Shown here one piece after another: positions 44,356 to 52,050 of a DNA stretch of 64,000 nucleotides (position 1 is its first letter; the number at the start of each line of letters is the position of its first letter). The notes under the pieces were generated by a model. The model saw only the letters and a list, made by a program, of their open reading frames with translations, was not told the DNA's origin and did not search any database. The position numbers and the translations under genes are program-made. Origin of the DNA: Glacieibacterium arshaanense (GTDB lineage Bacteria > Pseudomonadota > Alphaproteobacteria > Sphingomonadales > Sphingomonadaceae). The DNA is taken from NCBI RefSeq assembly GCF_004681125.1, contig NZ_SIHO01000001.1, positions 569,149 to 633,148 on the forward strand, written 5' to 3'.

Positions 44356-45479
44356 ACGACGCCGACCTGTCCGCACGGTTTACTGAGCGTTTCGGCGCGA
44401 CGCCGCGGCTGTTCCGCGCGCCGGGCCGCATCAACATCATCGGCGAGCATGTGGACTATTGCGACGGGTTGGTACTGCCCGCCGCGATCGACCGCTGGTG
44501 CAGCGTGGCAGCGGCGGCGAACGGTAGCGACATGCTGCGGGTTACGGCGATCGACGTGGATGCCGAAGTGACGCTCGACCTTGGCGCGCTGACGCCACGC
44601 AAGGACTGGAGCGACTATGTCGCGGGCGTCGCGCAGGTGCTGCGCCGCGACGGCATTGCGGTGCCGGGCGCGGATTTGATGGTGACCAGCGATGTGCCGA
44701 TCGGCGCCGGCGTCAGTTCTTCGGCGGCGCTCGAAGTGGCGGTGCTGCTGGCGTTGCTGGCGCTCGCCGGGGTGCGCGATGTGCCGCGCGTGCAAATGGC
44801 GCGCTGGGCGCAGGCCGCGGAGAACGATTTTGTCGGCATGCCGTGCGGCATCATGGACCAGTTCGCCAGCGTCCATGGGCTTGCCGGACACGCGCTGCGG
44901 CTGGACTGCCGGACGCTGGATTTCACGCCGGTGGCGCTGCCCGATAAAGCCGCATTCGTGCTGGTCGATTCGATGCAGCGTCACGCGTTGGTGGACGGCG
45001 GCTATGCCGAACGCCGCGCCGATTGCGAGGCGGCAGCTGCGGCGCTGGGGGCCAGTTTGCGCGACGTGACGCTGGCGCAACTGGCGGGTGCGGTGCTGCC
45101 CGAACGCCCCGCCAAGCGTGCGCGCCATGTTGTCAGCGAAATTGCCCGCGTCAATGCGGCGGTGGCGGCGCTGGCGGCGGGGGATTTGCGGACATTGGGT
45201 GCGTTGCTCGACGCCTCGCACGCCAGCCTGTCGGTTGACATGGCGGTGAGCACGCTTGCGCTCGATACGCTGGCGGCGTGCGCGCGGGCGGTGCCCAGCG
45301 TTTACGGCGCGCGGATGATGGGTGGCGGCTTCGGCGGCAGCGTGCTGGCGCTGGTCGATGCGAAACAAGCCAGTTCGGCGCAGAATGCGATTGTCGCGGC
45401 CTATGCAGCTGCGACCGGCGTCAAAGCCAACGCCATGCTGGTGCGCGCCGGTGACGGCGCCGGCGAGGTCCTGCCATGA
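44352..45479 (+). CDS. galK: Galactokinase
   Basis: 375 residues. 'RAPGRINIIGEHVDYCDGLVLP' is the galactokinase signature, 'GAGVSSSAALEVA' the ATP-binding GHMP motif, and 'ARMMGGGFGGSVLALV' the third GHMP motif. It phosphorylates galactose to galactose-1-phosphate. The GTG at 44352 is chosen because it overlaps the GH42 stop as GTGA; a GTG four codons upstream is possible. The gene ends in an ATGA overlap with galT. Confidence 0.95.
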   Translation: MNDADLSARFTERFGATPRLFRAPGRINIIGEHVDYCDGLVLPAAIDRWCSVAAAANGSDMLRVTAIDVDAEVTLDLGALTPRKDWSDYVAGVAQVLRRDGIAVPGADLMVTSDVPIGAGVSSSAALEVAVLLALLALAGVRDVPRVQMARWAQAAENDFVGMPCGIMDQFASVHGLAGHALRLDCRTLDFTPVALPDKAAFVLVDSMQRHALVDGGYAERRADCEAAAAALGASLRDVTLAQLAGAVLPERPAKRARHVVSEIARVNAAVAALAAGDLRTLGALLDASHASLSVDMAVSTLALDTLAACARAVPSVYGARMMGGGFGGSVLALVDAKQASSAQNAIVAAYAAATGVKANAMLVRAGDGAGEVLP

Positions 45480-46471
45480 CGGCGCGCCCCGAACGCCGGC
45501 TCAACCTGCTCAGCGGCGACTGGGTGCTGGTGTCGCCGCAGCGCGTGTCGCGGCCGTGGCAAGGCGCGACCGAGGATGACGCCGCACCACCGCCGCCTTC
45601 CTATGACCCCGAATGCTACCTGTGTCCCGGCAATGCCCGTGTCGGCGGTGTGCATAACCCCGACTACGCCGGCGTGAATGTGTTCGATAACGACTTTCCG
45701 GCGCTGCTGCCTGGTGTCGTGCGCGCCACTCCGGCCGACCCGCTGCTTGTCGCCGAGCCCGAAGCCGGCGTCTGCCGCGTCATCTGCTACGGCCCCGACC
45801 ATGGCCGCACGATGGCGGCGATGACGCCCGCCGAAATCGCGGCAGTGGTGGAAGTCTGGGCGGCACAGACTGCCGAACTGGCGGCGCGCGACGATGTCGG
45901 CGCGGTGACGATCTTCGAAAATCGCGGCGCGATGATGGGGGCGAGCAACCCGCATCCACATGGCCAGATCTGGGCGACGCAGCATTTGCCCAACGAGCTC
46001 GACCATGAAGTCCGGCGCCAGCGCGACTGGGCGGCGACGCATGGCAGCCTGCTGCTCGATGACTATCTGGCACGCGAACTTGCGGAGGGCGTGCGGCTGG
46101 TGACGGCCAATGACAGCTTCGTTGCGCTGGTGCCGTTCTGGGCGGCGTGGCCGTTCGAGCTGCTGGTATTGCCGCGCCGTGCCGTCGCCTCGTTCGATGC
46201 GCTGACACCGGCCGAACGCGACGGGCTGGCGGCTCTGCTTTCAGTGGTGACGCGCGCCTATGACCGGCTGTTCGATTGTGCCTTTCCCTATTCGCTCGGC
46301 TGGCACCAGCACCCCGGTGACAAGGATTTCACCCTCCACGGCCACTTCCTGCCGCCACTGCTGCGCTCCGCGACAGTGCGCAAGCATATGGTCGGCTTCG
46401 AGCTACTCGGCATGCCGCAGCGCGACCTGACCCCCGAAGACGCTGCGGCGCGGTTGCGGGCGTGCCTGTGA
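45476..46471 (+). CDS. galT: Galactose-1-phosphate uridylyltransferase
   Basis: 331 residues. The active-site 'HPHGQIW' is at 160-166, with the nucleophilic histidine His162; 'CYLCPGN' supplies two zinc-binding cysteines and 'GWHQHPGDKDFTLHGHFLPP' the C-terminal histidines. It exchanges UMP between UDP-glucose and galactose-1-phosphate in the Leloir pathway. Coupled to galK by ATGA and to galM by GTGA. UDP-galactose then requires GalE, which is not in the window. Confidence 0.95.
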   Translation: MTARPERRLNLLSGDWVLVSPQRVSRPWQGATEDDAAPPPPSYDPECYLCPGNARVGGVHNPDYAGVNVFDNDFPALLPGVVRATPADPLLVAEPEAGVCRVICYGPDHGRTMAAMTPAEIAAVVEVWAAQTAELAARDDVGAVTIFENRGAMMGASNPHPHGQIWATQHLPNELDHEVRRQRDWAATHGSLLLDDYLARELAEGVRLVTANDSFVALVPFWAAWPFELLVLPRRAVASFDALTPAERDGLAALLSVVTRAYDRLFDCAFPYSLGWHQHPGDKDFTLHGHFLPPLLRSATVRKHMVGFELLGMPQRDLTPEDAAARLRACL

Positions 46472-47481
46472 ACGTCAGCGTCAGCGATTTCGGCACGCTG
46501 CCCGACGGCAGCATGGTTCAGGCGGTGACGCTGTCGGCAGGCGCGGTGCGGGCAACCATTCTGACGCTCGGCGGCATCCTGCAATCGCTGCAAATGCCCG
46601 GCCGCGACGGTTGCTGCGCCGAGGTGACGCTGGGCCATGACGATGTCGCGGGCTATCTCACCAGCCGCAGCTACCCTGGCGCCATCATCGGGCGCACCGC
46701 CGGGCGCATCGCTGGCGGGCGTGTCAGCGTCGATGGTGTCACCCATCAGCTCAGCCAGAACGAAGGCGACAATACGCTGCACGGTGGCGCGCAAGGCTTC
46801 GACCGCGCGCTGTGGCGACTGGTTGCGGCGATGGTCGAGGATGGTGCCGCGGTTTTGCGCTTGAGCCATCAAAGCACAGCGGGCGATCAGGGCTATCCCG
46901 GTGCGTTGACGGTGGTGGCGACCTACCGGCTTGATGCGGCAGGGCTGACGTTGGCGCTGGCGGCGACGAGCGACGCGCCGACACCAGTCAATTTGACCTG
47001 GCACCCGTATTGGAATCTGTCGGGCGCGGGCACACCGGTCGGCGACCATGTCCTTCAGCTCGATGCGTCGGCGTATTACCCCAGCGGTGCGGGGCAGGTG
47101 ACGGCGGGTGCCGCACCGGTCGCTGGAACGGTATTCGATTTTCGCGTCCCGCAGCAGCTGGGCGACATCCTTGCCTCGGCCGACCCGCAGGCGGTGGCCG
47201 CAGGTGGCATCGACCATGTCTTCGTGCGCGGCAGCGGCACGGCGGCGGTGCTCAGCCATCCGGCATCGGGGCGGCGGTTGACGGTGACCAGCCCGGCGCC
47301 GGCGCTCGTCGTCTACTCCGGCGTCGGGCTGGCCGGCGGCCCGCCGGGGCATGGCGGGCAGGTCATCGGGCGCCACGGTGGCATCGCGTTCGAGCCGCAG
47401 GCGCTGCCCGATGCTTTGCCGGTGCTACGGCCAGGCGCGACGTTCGACTGGCAGATGACGCTGGGGTTCGACACGGATTAA
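46468..47481 (+). CDS. galM: Aldose 1-epimerase (galactose mutarotase)
   Basis: 337 residues: 'GRTAGRIAGGRVSVDG', 'NEGDNTLHGG' with a catalytic histidine, 'NLTWHPYWNLSG', 'GIDHVFV', and the catalytic glutamate in 'GIAFEPQALPDA'. It speeds conversion of beta-galactose released by GH42 to the alpha form used by GalK. GTG at 46468 forms a GTGA overlap with the galT stop; GTG at 46462 is a second option. A symporter gene follows after 15 bp. Confidence 0.93.
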   Translation: MNVSVSDFGTLPDGSMVQAVTLSAGAVRATILTLGGILQSLQMPGRDGCCAEVTLGHDDVAGYLTSRSYPGAIIGRTAGRIAGGRVSVDGVTHQLSQNEGDNTLHGGAQGFDRALWRLVAAMVEDGAAVLRLSHQSTAGDQGYPGALTVVATYRLDAAGLTLALAATSDAPTPVNLTWHPYWNLSGAGTPVGDHVLQLDASAYYPSGAGQVTAGAAPVAGTVFDFRVPQQLGDILASADPQAVAAGGIDHVFVRGSGTAAVLSHPASGRRLTVTSPAPALVVYSGVGLAGGPPGHGGQVIGRHGGIAFEPQALPDALPVLRPGATFDWQMTLGFDTD

Positions 47482-47496
47482 CAGGGGGGAGGCGGC

Positions 47497-48942
47497 ATGA
47501 CCGCAAATGGGCTGCAATGGCTGGTGTTCGGCGGGCTGACGCTGCTGATGGCGCTGGCGACGACGTTCACCGTGCGCCGCATGGGCGGGCGTTCGACCGA
47601 TTCCAACCGCGAGTATTTCCTGGCGGGCGGCAACCTGACCTGGCCCTATATCGCCGGATCGATCACGCTGACCAACCTGTCGACCGACCAGCTCGTCGGC
47701 ATGAACGGCAACCAGATGCTGCTGCTGGCGTGGTGGGAACTGTCGGCGATCGTCGGGCTGCTGATGCTCGCGTTCATCTTCCTGCCGATTTATTACCGCA
47801 ACCATTGCACCACCACGACCGAGCTGCTCGAACGCAAATATGGCTCGATCCAGCTGCGCGCTTTGGTGTCGGTGCTGTTCCTGCTCGGCAATGTCTTCAT
47901 CTATTTGCCGATCATGCTCTACACGGGATCGCTGTTCCTGAAATCGATGTTCGGGGTCGATCTGCCGGTGCTGTGGATTGCCGCCGCGATGGCGGTGATG
48001 GGCACCGCCTATGCGGTCGGCGGCGGGCTGCGCGCGGTCGCGGTCTATGATACGATATCGGGCGTTGGGGTGCTCGGCATGGCGCTGCTGGTGACGTTCC
48101 TGGCGCTGGCCGCAATCAATTTCGATTTCTCCGGTATCCCGCCCGAACGGCTGTCGATGATCGGCGGACCGGACTCGCCGATCCCGTGGCCGACGCTGCT
48201 GACCGGCATGATCTTCATCCAGATGTTTTACTGGAGCACCAACCAGACGATTACCCAGCGCGCGATGGCCGCACCGTCGATCCGCGAGGGGCAGAAGGGC
48301 GTGCTCGCGGCGGTCGCCATTCGCATTCTGATCGTGCCGGCGGTCGTCGTGCTGCCGGGTGTCGCGGGTTACAAGCTGTTTGGCGACATCGGCGATGCCA
48401 CCTACGGCCGCGTGGTGGCGACGGTGATGCCGGGCTGGCTGTCGGGGGCTTTCGCGGCGTTCATGCTGGCGGCAGTGCTGACCAGCTACACCTCGGTGCT
48501 CAACTCATCGGTGACGCTGTATGTCTGCGACCTCCACGAAAAGTTTTTGACCGCCAAGCCTGATGTCGGGCGGCTCAACCGCCTCATCTCGCTGGCGTTC
48601 ATGGTGGTGTCGATTGCGCTGGTGCCGGTCTATTCGGGCGCGGACTCGATCATCAACCTCGTGCAGCAACTCAATGGCCTGCTGTCGATGCCGATTCTGT
48701 CGGTGTTTATCGTCGGGCTGCTGTTCACCGATGTCGATGCGCGCGCAATGATGGCGGCGCTGCTGTTCGGCGTCGGCCTGTATGCGGTGTTCACGTTTCT
48801 GTGGACGCCGGTGCACTATATCCACCTGATGCTGGTGACACTGCTGGCGTGCATCGCGCTGGCGCTGGCGCTCAACCGGCTGGTGTTCGGGCGCCACGCG
48901 CGCTGGGTCGGGCGGCTGCGCCTGGCCGATGGTACAGTGTGA
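47497..48942 (+). CDS. Sodium:solute symporter (SLC5/SSS family), probable galactoside transporter
   Basis: 481 residues with about 13 hydrophobic helices. 'REYFLAGGNLTWPYIAGSITLTNLSTDQLVG' is the SSS sugar-transporter N-terminal motif, with 'STNQTITQRAMAAPSIREGQKG' in the middle. It is the last gene of the GH36-GH42-galK-galT-galM operon, which is the reason for calling its substrate galactose or a galactoside. GGGGGAGG stands before the ATG. It sits in the inner membrane; an outer-membrane (TonB) partner is not in the window. Confidence 0.9.
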   Translation: MTANGLQWLVFGGLTLLMALATTFTVRRMGGRSTDSNREYFLAGGNLTWPYIAGSITLTNLSTDQLVGMNGNQMLLLAWWELSAIVGLLMLAFIFLPIYYRNHCTTTTELLERKYGSIQLRALVSVLFLLGNVFIYLPIMLYTGSLFLKSMFGVDLPVLWIAAAMAVMGTAYAVGGGLRAVAVYDTISGVGVLGMALLVTFLALAAINFDFSGIPPERLSMIGGPDSPIPWPTLLTGMIFIQMFYWSTNQTITQRAMAAPSIREGQKGVLAAVAIRILIVPAVVVLPGVAGYKLFGDIGDATYGRVVATVMPGWLSGAFAAFMLAAVLTSYTSVLNSSVTLYVCDLHEKFLTAKPDVGRLNRLISLAFMVVSIALVPVYSGADSIINLVQQLNGLLSMPILSVFIVGLLFTDVDARAMMAALLFGVGLYAVFTFLWTPVHYIHLMLVTLLACIALALALNRLVFGRHARWVGRLRLADGTV

Positions 48943-49141
48943 CATGCGGGCAACAGTTTGAGCCATTCTATGGACTCTAACCGGTTAGCACTGGCAAATT
49001 CGTGATCCACCGACTATCTGGCGCTGCAACAGGGAACGCCGACGCTGATTATCTCGCTTTTTGTTTGAGAATATCAGCTTGTTTCATTTCTGTTGCACAA
49101 AACGTGCGTTATTCATCGCGCGTTCATTATAGGAGATAATT

Positions 49142-49756
49142 ATGTTGCGCACTCTTACTGTTGCTGCTGTTCTGGCGACCGCTGCTGCTGCTATGCCGGC
49201 TGCTGCTGCTGAATTCAGCGGTTTCCGCGCTGAACTGCAGGGCGGTTGGGATTCGACCTCGATCGGTTACGTCGATCGTTTCGGCACCAACTGGGAAAAG
49301 TCGAACAGCGCTTTCGGTTATGGCGCCGAAGTCGGCTATGACTTCCCGGTCTCGGAAACCGTCATTCTCGGCGTGCTCGGCAACGTTGCCGGCAGCACCG
49401 CCAGCTTCGACGACATCCTCTGCCAGACCTCGGCTTGCCTTCTCGGCCGCAACACCGTCAACGCCAACATGGGCGTGAACTTCTCGGCGATGGCGCGTGC
49501 CGGCTTCAAGGTTGCTGACTCGACCCTGCTGTACGGCGGCGTCGGCTATGCCAACCAGAGCATCAAGTTCTACGACACCCCGGTGGGTGGCGCGACGGTC
49601 GAAGATTCGCGTTCGTACAGCGGCTTCCGTTTTGCTGCCGGTGGCGAGCAGGCTTTCGGTGAAAGCTTCTACGGCAAGATCGAGTATCGCTACTCGAACT
49701 ACAAGGACAACGTCTCGACCAACCAGGTCTGGGCCGGCGTCGGCATGCGCTTCTAA
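49142..49756 (+). CDS. Outer-membrane beta-barrel protein (porin-like)
   Basis: 204 residues: a signal peptide ending at 'AMPAAAAEF', then alternating strands ending in Phe ('VWAGVGMRF'), the classical C-terminal outer-membrane signal. It resembles the Omp25/OmpA-like 8-stranded barrels of alphaproteobacteria. Codon use differs from neighbours, with many GCT and GTT codons, as in very highly expressed genes. AGGAG lies 6 bases before the ATG, and a strong terminator follows. Two cysteines in a loop ('CQTSAC') may form a disulfide. Function beyond barrel structure is unknown. Confidence 0.88.
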   Translation: MLRTLTVAAVLATAAAAMPAAAAEFSGFRAELQGGWDSTSIGYVDRFGTNWEKSNSAFGYGAEVGYDFPVSETVILGVLGNVAGSTASFDDILCQTSACLLGRNTVNANMGVNFSAMARAGFKVADSTLLYGGVGYANQSIKFYDTPVGGATVEDSRSYSGFRFAAGGEQAFGESFYGKIEYRYSNYKDNVSTNQVWAGVGMRF

Positions 49757-49782
49757 GCGCTGCCAACGCAGTCTGAAGAATT

Positions 49783-49810
49783 GGGGCGGGCCGAAAGGTT
49801 CGCCCCTTTT
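49783..49810 (+). terminator. Rho-independent terminator of the barrel gene
   Basis: GGGGCGGGCC and GGTTCGCCCC form a 10-bp stem (two G-T pairs) closed by a GAAA tetraloop and followed directly by TTTT. It lies 26 bp after the barrel stop codon and is the clearest terminator in the window. Confidence 0.9.
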
Positions 49811-49859
49811 CGTTTGGGCAAACAGCATCTAGCATCGCCTTGAAAACAGGGAGATTGTG

Positions 49860-51374
49860 ATGACCGATCCTATCGCACGCCGGACGATGCTGCAGGGGGC
49901 CGCGCTCGGCGCCGCCGCACTGGCGATGCCGCAAATGGCGCTCGCCAGCCCCGCCGACTTGAAGGCGCTCGCCGCCGAACTGGCCAAATCGCACGATACC
50001 AACGTCAAGCGCCTGCAGGACTGGATTCGCCTGCCGTCGATCGCCGCCGAAAACCGCGGTTATCCCGAAGGCGCCGAACATCTGGTCAAGCTGCTCCTGG
50101 ACGCCGGCTTCAACCACGCCGAAGTCGTGCCGACCAGCGGCAAGCCCGGCGTATTTGCGAAACTTGACGCCGGCGCCAAGCGCACCATCGGCGTCTATTT
50201 CATGTACGACGTCAAACAGGCCGACCCCAGCGAATGGGTGGTGCCGCCGTTCGATGGCGCGCTCGTCGACAAGCCCGGCGTCGGCCTCAGCCTCGTTGCG
50301 CGCGGCGCCACCAACCAGAAAGGCCCGCAGGCAACGTTTCTCGCCGCGCTGCATGCGTTCAAGGCGACCGGCCGCAAGTTGCCGGTCAATCTGGTGTTCG
50401 TCGGTGAGGGCGAGGAGGAAATCGGCTCGCCGAACTTCCACGAAGTCGTCCACCGCGCCGATGTGCTGGCGGCGCTCAAGCGCTGCGAAAGTGTCTTCAT
50501 GCCGTTCGCCTCGCAAAACCCAGATGGCGGCGTGACGATCAACCTCGGCGCCAAGGGCATCATCGAACTCGAACTCATCGCCAGCGGTGAAAAATGGGGC
50601 AAGGGCCCCAAAACCGACATCCACTCCAGCTACAAGGCCAGCATCGACAGCCCGGCCTGGCGGCTGGTCAAGGCGCTCGACACGTTGGTGTCGGACGACG
50701 GCAACACCCCGATGATCGACGGCTATGGCGACAATATCCGGCCACTCACAGCGCAGGAAAAGGCGCTCAACGCCGACTATGCCAAGCGCACCAGCGAAGC
50801 GGCGGCGAAAAAGTCGTTCGGCGTGACGCAGTGGGTCGACAACATCAGCTGGGAAGAAGCCGTCACCCGCAACACCAGCCGCCCCACCGTCAACATCGAA
50901 GGCCTCGTCGCCGGCTATACCGGCCCCGGCGGCAAGACCGTGCTGCCCGGCAAGGCGGTCGCCAAGATCGACATGCGCATCGTTCCCGACATGACCGCCG
51001 CCGACAGCCTTGCCAAACTCAAGGCGCACCTCGCCAAGCGCGGCTACGGCGATATCGAGGTCAAGATGAGCGGCGGCTATGACCCGACCACCACCTCGAT
51101 CGACAGCGCCCTCATCAAGACGCAAGCCGCAGTCTACAAGGCCAACGGCATCGATCCGGTGATGAACGTGCGCCTCGCCGGTAGCTGGCCCGGCTATCTG
51201 TTCACCGGCCCGCCACTCAACCTCCCCGCCGGCCACTTCGGCTTCGGCCTCGGCAGCGGCGCCCACGCCCCCAACGAATTCTACGTCATCGAATCGGCCA
51301 ACCCCAAAGTCCGCGGCTTCGACGGCGCGGCGCTGGGCTACGCCGAATTCCTCTACGCACTGGGTGCACGCTAA
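49860..51374 (+). CDS. M20-fold peptidase homologue with altered metal site, Tat-exported
   Basis: 504 residues. It begins with a twin-arginine signal ('RRTMLQGAALGAAALA'). The overall M20/carnosinase-like pattern is clear ('GEGEEEIGSPNF', 'GSGAHAPNEFYVIE', 'DIHSSY'). However, the usual metal ligand His is Met115 ('FMYDV' instead of GHxDV), the bridging Asp is Asn152 ('GATNQKGP'), and the Asp expected after the Glu pair is missing in 'SVFMPFASQ'. Glu186-Glu187 and the last His are kept. The ATG at 49860 has better Shine-Dalgarno spacing than the overlapping GTG at 49857. A 60-residue lipoprotein follows 4 bp later. Peptidase activity is doubtful. Confidence 0.85.
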   Translation: MTDPIARRTMLQGAALGAAALAMPQMALASPADLKALAAELAKSHDTNVKRLQDWIRLPSIAAENRGYPEGAEHLVKLLLDAGFNHAEVVPTSGKPGVFAKLDAGAKRTIGVYFMYDVKQADPSEWVVPPFDGALVDKPGVGLSLVARGATNQKGPQATFLAALHAFKATGRKLPVNLVFVGEGEEEIGSPNFHEVVHRADVLAALKRCESVFMPFASQNPDGGVTINLGAKGIIELELIASGEKWGKGPKTDIHSSYKASIDSPAWRLVKALDTLVSDDGNTPMIDGYGDNIRPLTAQEKALNADYAKRTSEAAAKKSFGVTQWVDNISWEEAVTRNTSRPTVNIEGLVAGYTGPGGKTVLPGKAVAKIDMRIVPDMTAADSLAKLKAHLAKRGYGDIEVKMSGGYDPTTTSIDSALIKTQAAVYKANGIDPVMNVRLAGSWPGYLFTGPPLNLPAGHFGFGLGSGAHAPNEFYVIESANPKVRGFDGAALGYAEFLYALGAR

Positions 51375-51378
51375 CCCG

Positions 51379-51561
51379 ATGCGCGCGCTCGCCCTGCCTG
51401 CCGTACTGCTGCTCGCGGCGTGTGCCACCACACCGGCACCCGCGCCGGTTAGCCCTGCGCAAAAGGCGCAACTGACGCAGATCGAAAAGGCCTATGCCGG
51501 CGGAGTGATCACCCGCGACCAGTATGAGGCGCAGAAGAAGAAAATTCTGACGCCGAAGTGA
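51379..51561 (+). CDS. Small lipoprotein with SHOCT-like domain
   Basis: 60 residues: signal peptide with lipobox 'LLAAC' (Cys15), a Pro-rich linker, and a SHOCT-like helix pair 'QLTQIEKAYAGGVITRDQYE' followed by 'AQKKKIL'. SHOCT domains are short oligomerisation or localisation modules usually at the end of other proteins; here it is nearly the whole mature protein. It starts 4 bp after the M20-like gene, so it probably works with it at the envelope. The stop codon adjoins a REP-like element. Confidence 0.75.
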   Translation: MRALALPAVLLLAACATTPAPAPVSPAQKAQLTQIEKAYAGGVITRDQYEAQKKKILTPK

Positions 51562-51597
51562 AGGGCCTCCGTCGGGCAGGGGTGACCCCTGCACCCG
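51561..51597 (-). repeat. REP-like palindromic element, copy 6
   Basis: Minus orientation; arms GCAGGGGT/ACCCCTGC; the conserved tail has one change (CCGACGGAGGC). Its first base is the last base of the lipoprotein stop. Inverted relative to copy 7, with a small gene between them. Confidence 0.85.
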
Positions 51598-51696
51598 GCA
51601 ATTGGCGGTGCTTGCCTGACTGCGGCGTGGTTTTGTGGCATTGGGTGGGTGACTGGGTTAGATTGGCGCTCCGTTGGTCAATCCGGTGTGACGGCA

Positions 51697-52002
51697 ATGG
51701 TGTTCGATCTTGGGCGGGCGTTGCGCAAGAAGGAGGAGTTCGAATCCGCACGCCTTGTGGATTTCGAGTTTCGACGGCGCGCCCGCGCGACGCGGCTGCT
51801 GCTGCAGGCGATGGGCCGCGATGACGCCGAAGCCGCGGCCATCGTTGCCAGCCTGGGCGAAGATGCCATACCCGCGCATCTCGCCGCGCTGATGCAAACG
51901 CCGGTCAAAGACGTGGCTGCCGAATTTCAGAAATGCCTGGTGATCGCCCACCGGCAACTCGTCGCCGAACAAGGCGACCCGGCACCGTTCAGATTGGCCT
52001 GA
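51697..52002 (+). CDS. Small hypothetical protein
   Basis: 101 residues, mostly helical, no signal peptide: 'MVFDLGRALRKKEEFESARLVDFEFRRRARATRLL' then 'IVASLGEDAIPAHLAALM' and a C-terminal helix. I recognise no family. The ATG at 51697 lacks a strong ribosome-binding site and the frame is open 16 codons upstream. Codon positions look coding and no overlapping gene competes. It is enclosed by two inverted REP-like elements (copies 6 and 7). Confidence 0.6.
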   Translation: MVFDLGRALRKKEEFESARLVDFEFRRRARATRLLLQAMGRDDAEAAAIVASLGEDAIPAHLAALMQTPVKDVAAEFQKCLVIAHRQLVAEQGDPAPFRLA

Positions 52003-52010
52003 ACCACAAT

Positions 52011-52050
52011 CGGGTGCAGGCCTCAGGCCTGCCCGCCGGAGGCCCTTCTC
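52011..52050 (+). repeat. REP-like palindromic element, copy 7
   Basis: CGGGTGCAGG, arms GCAGGCCT/AGGCCTGC, then CCGCCGGAGGCCCTTCTC. It fills the space between the small hypothetical gene and the convergent acyl-CoA ligase stop. Confidence 0.85.

Noticed and set aside
51561-52050. Insertion sequence bounded by inverted repeats
   Set aside because: The enclosed 101-residue protein has no transposase motifs, and the flanking elements also occur singly elsewhere.
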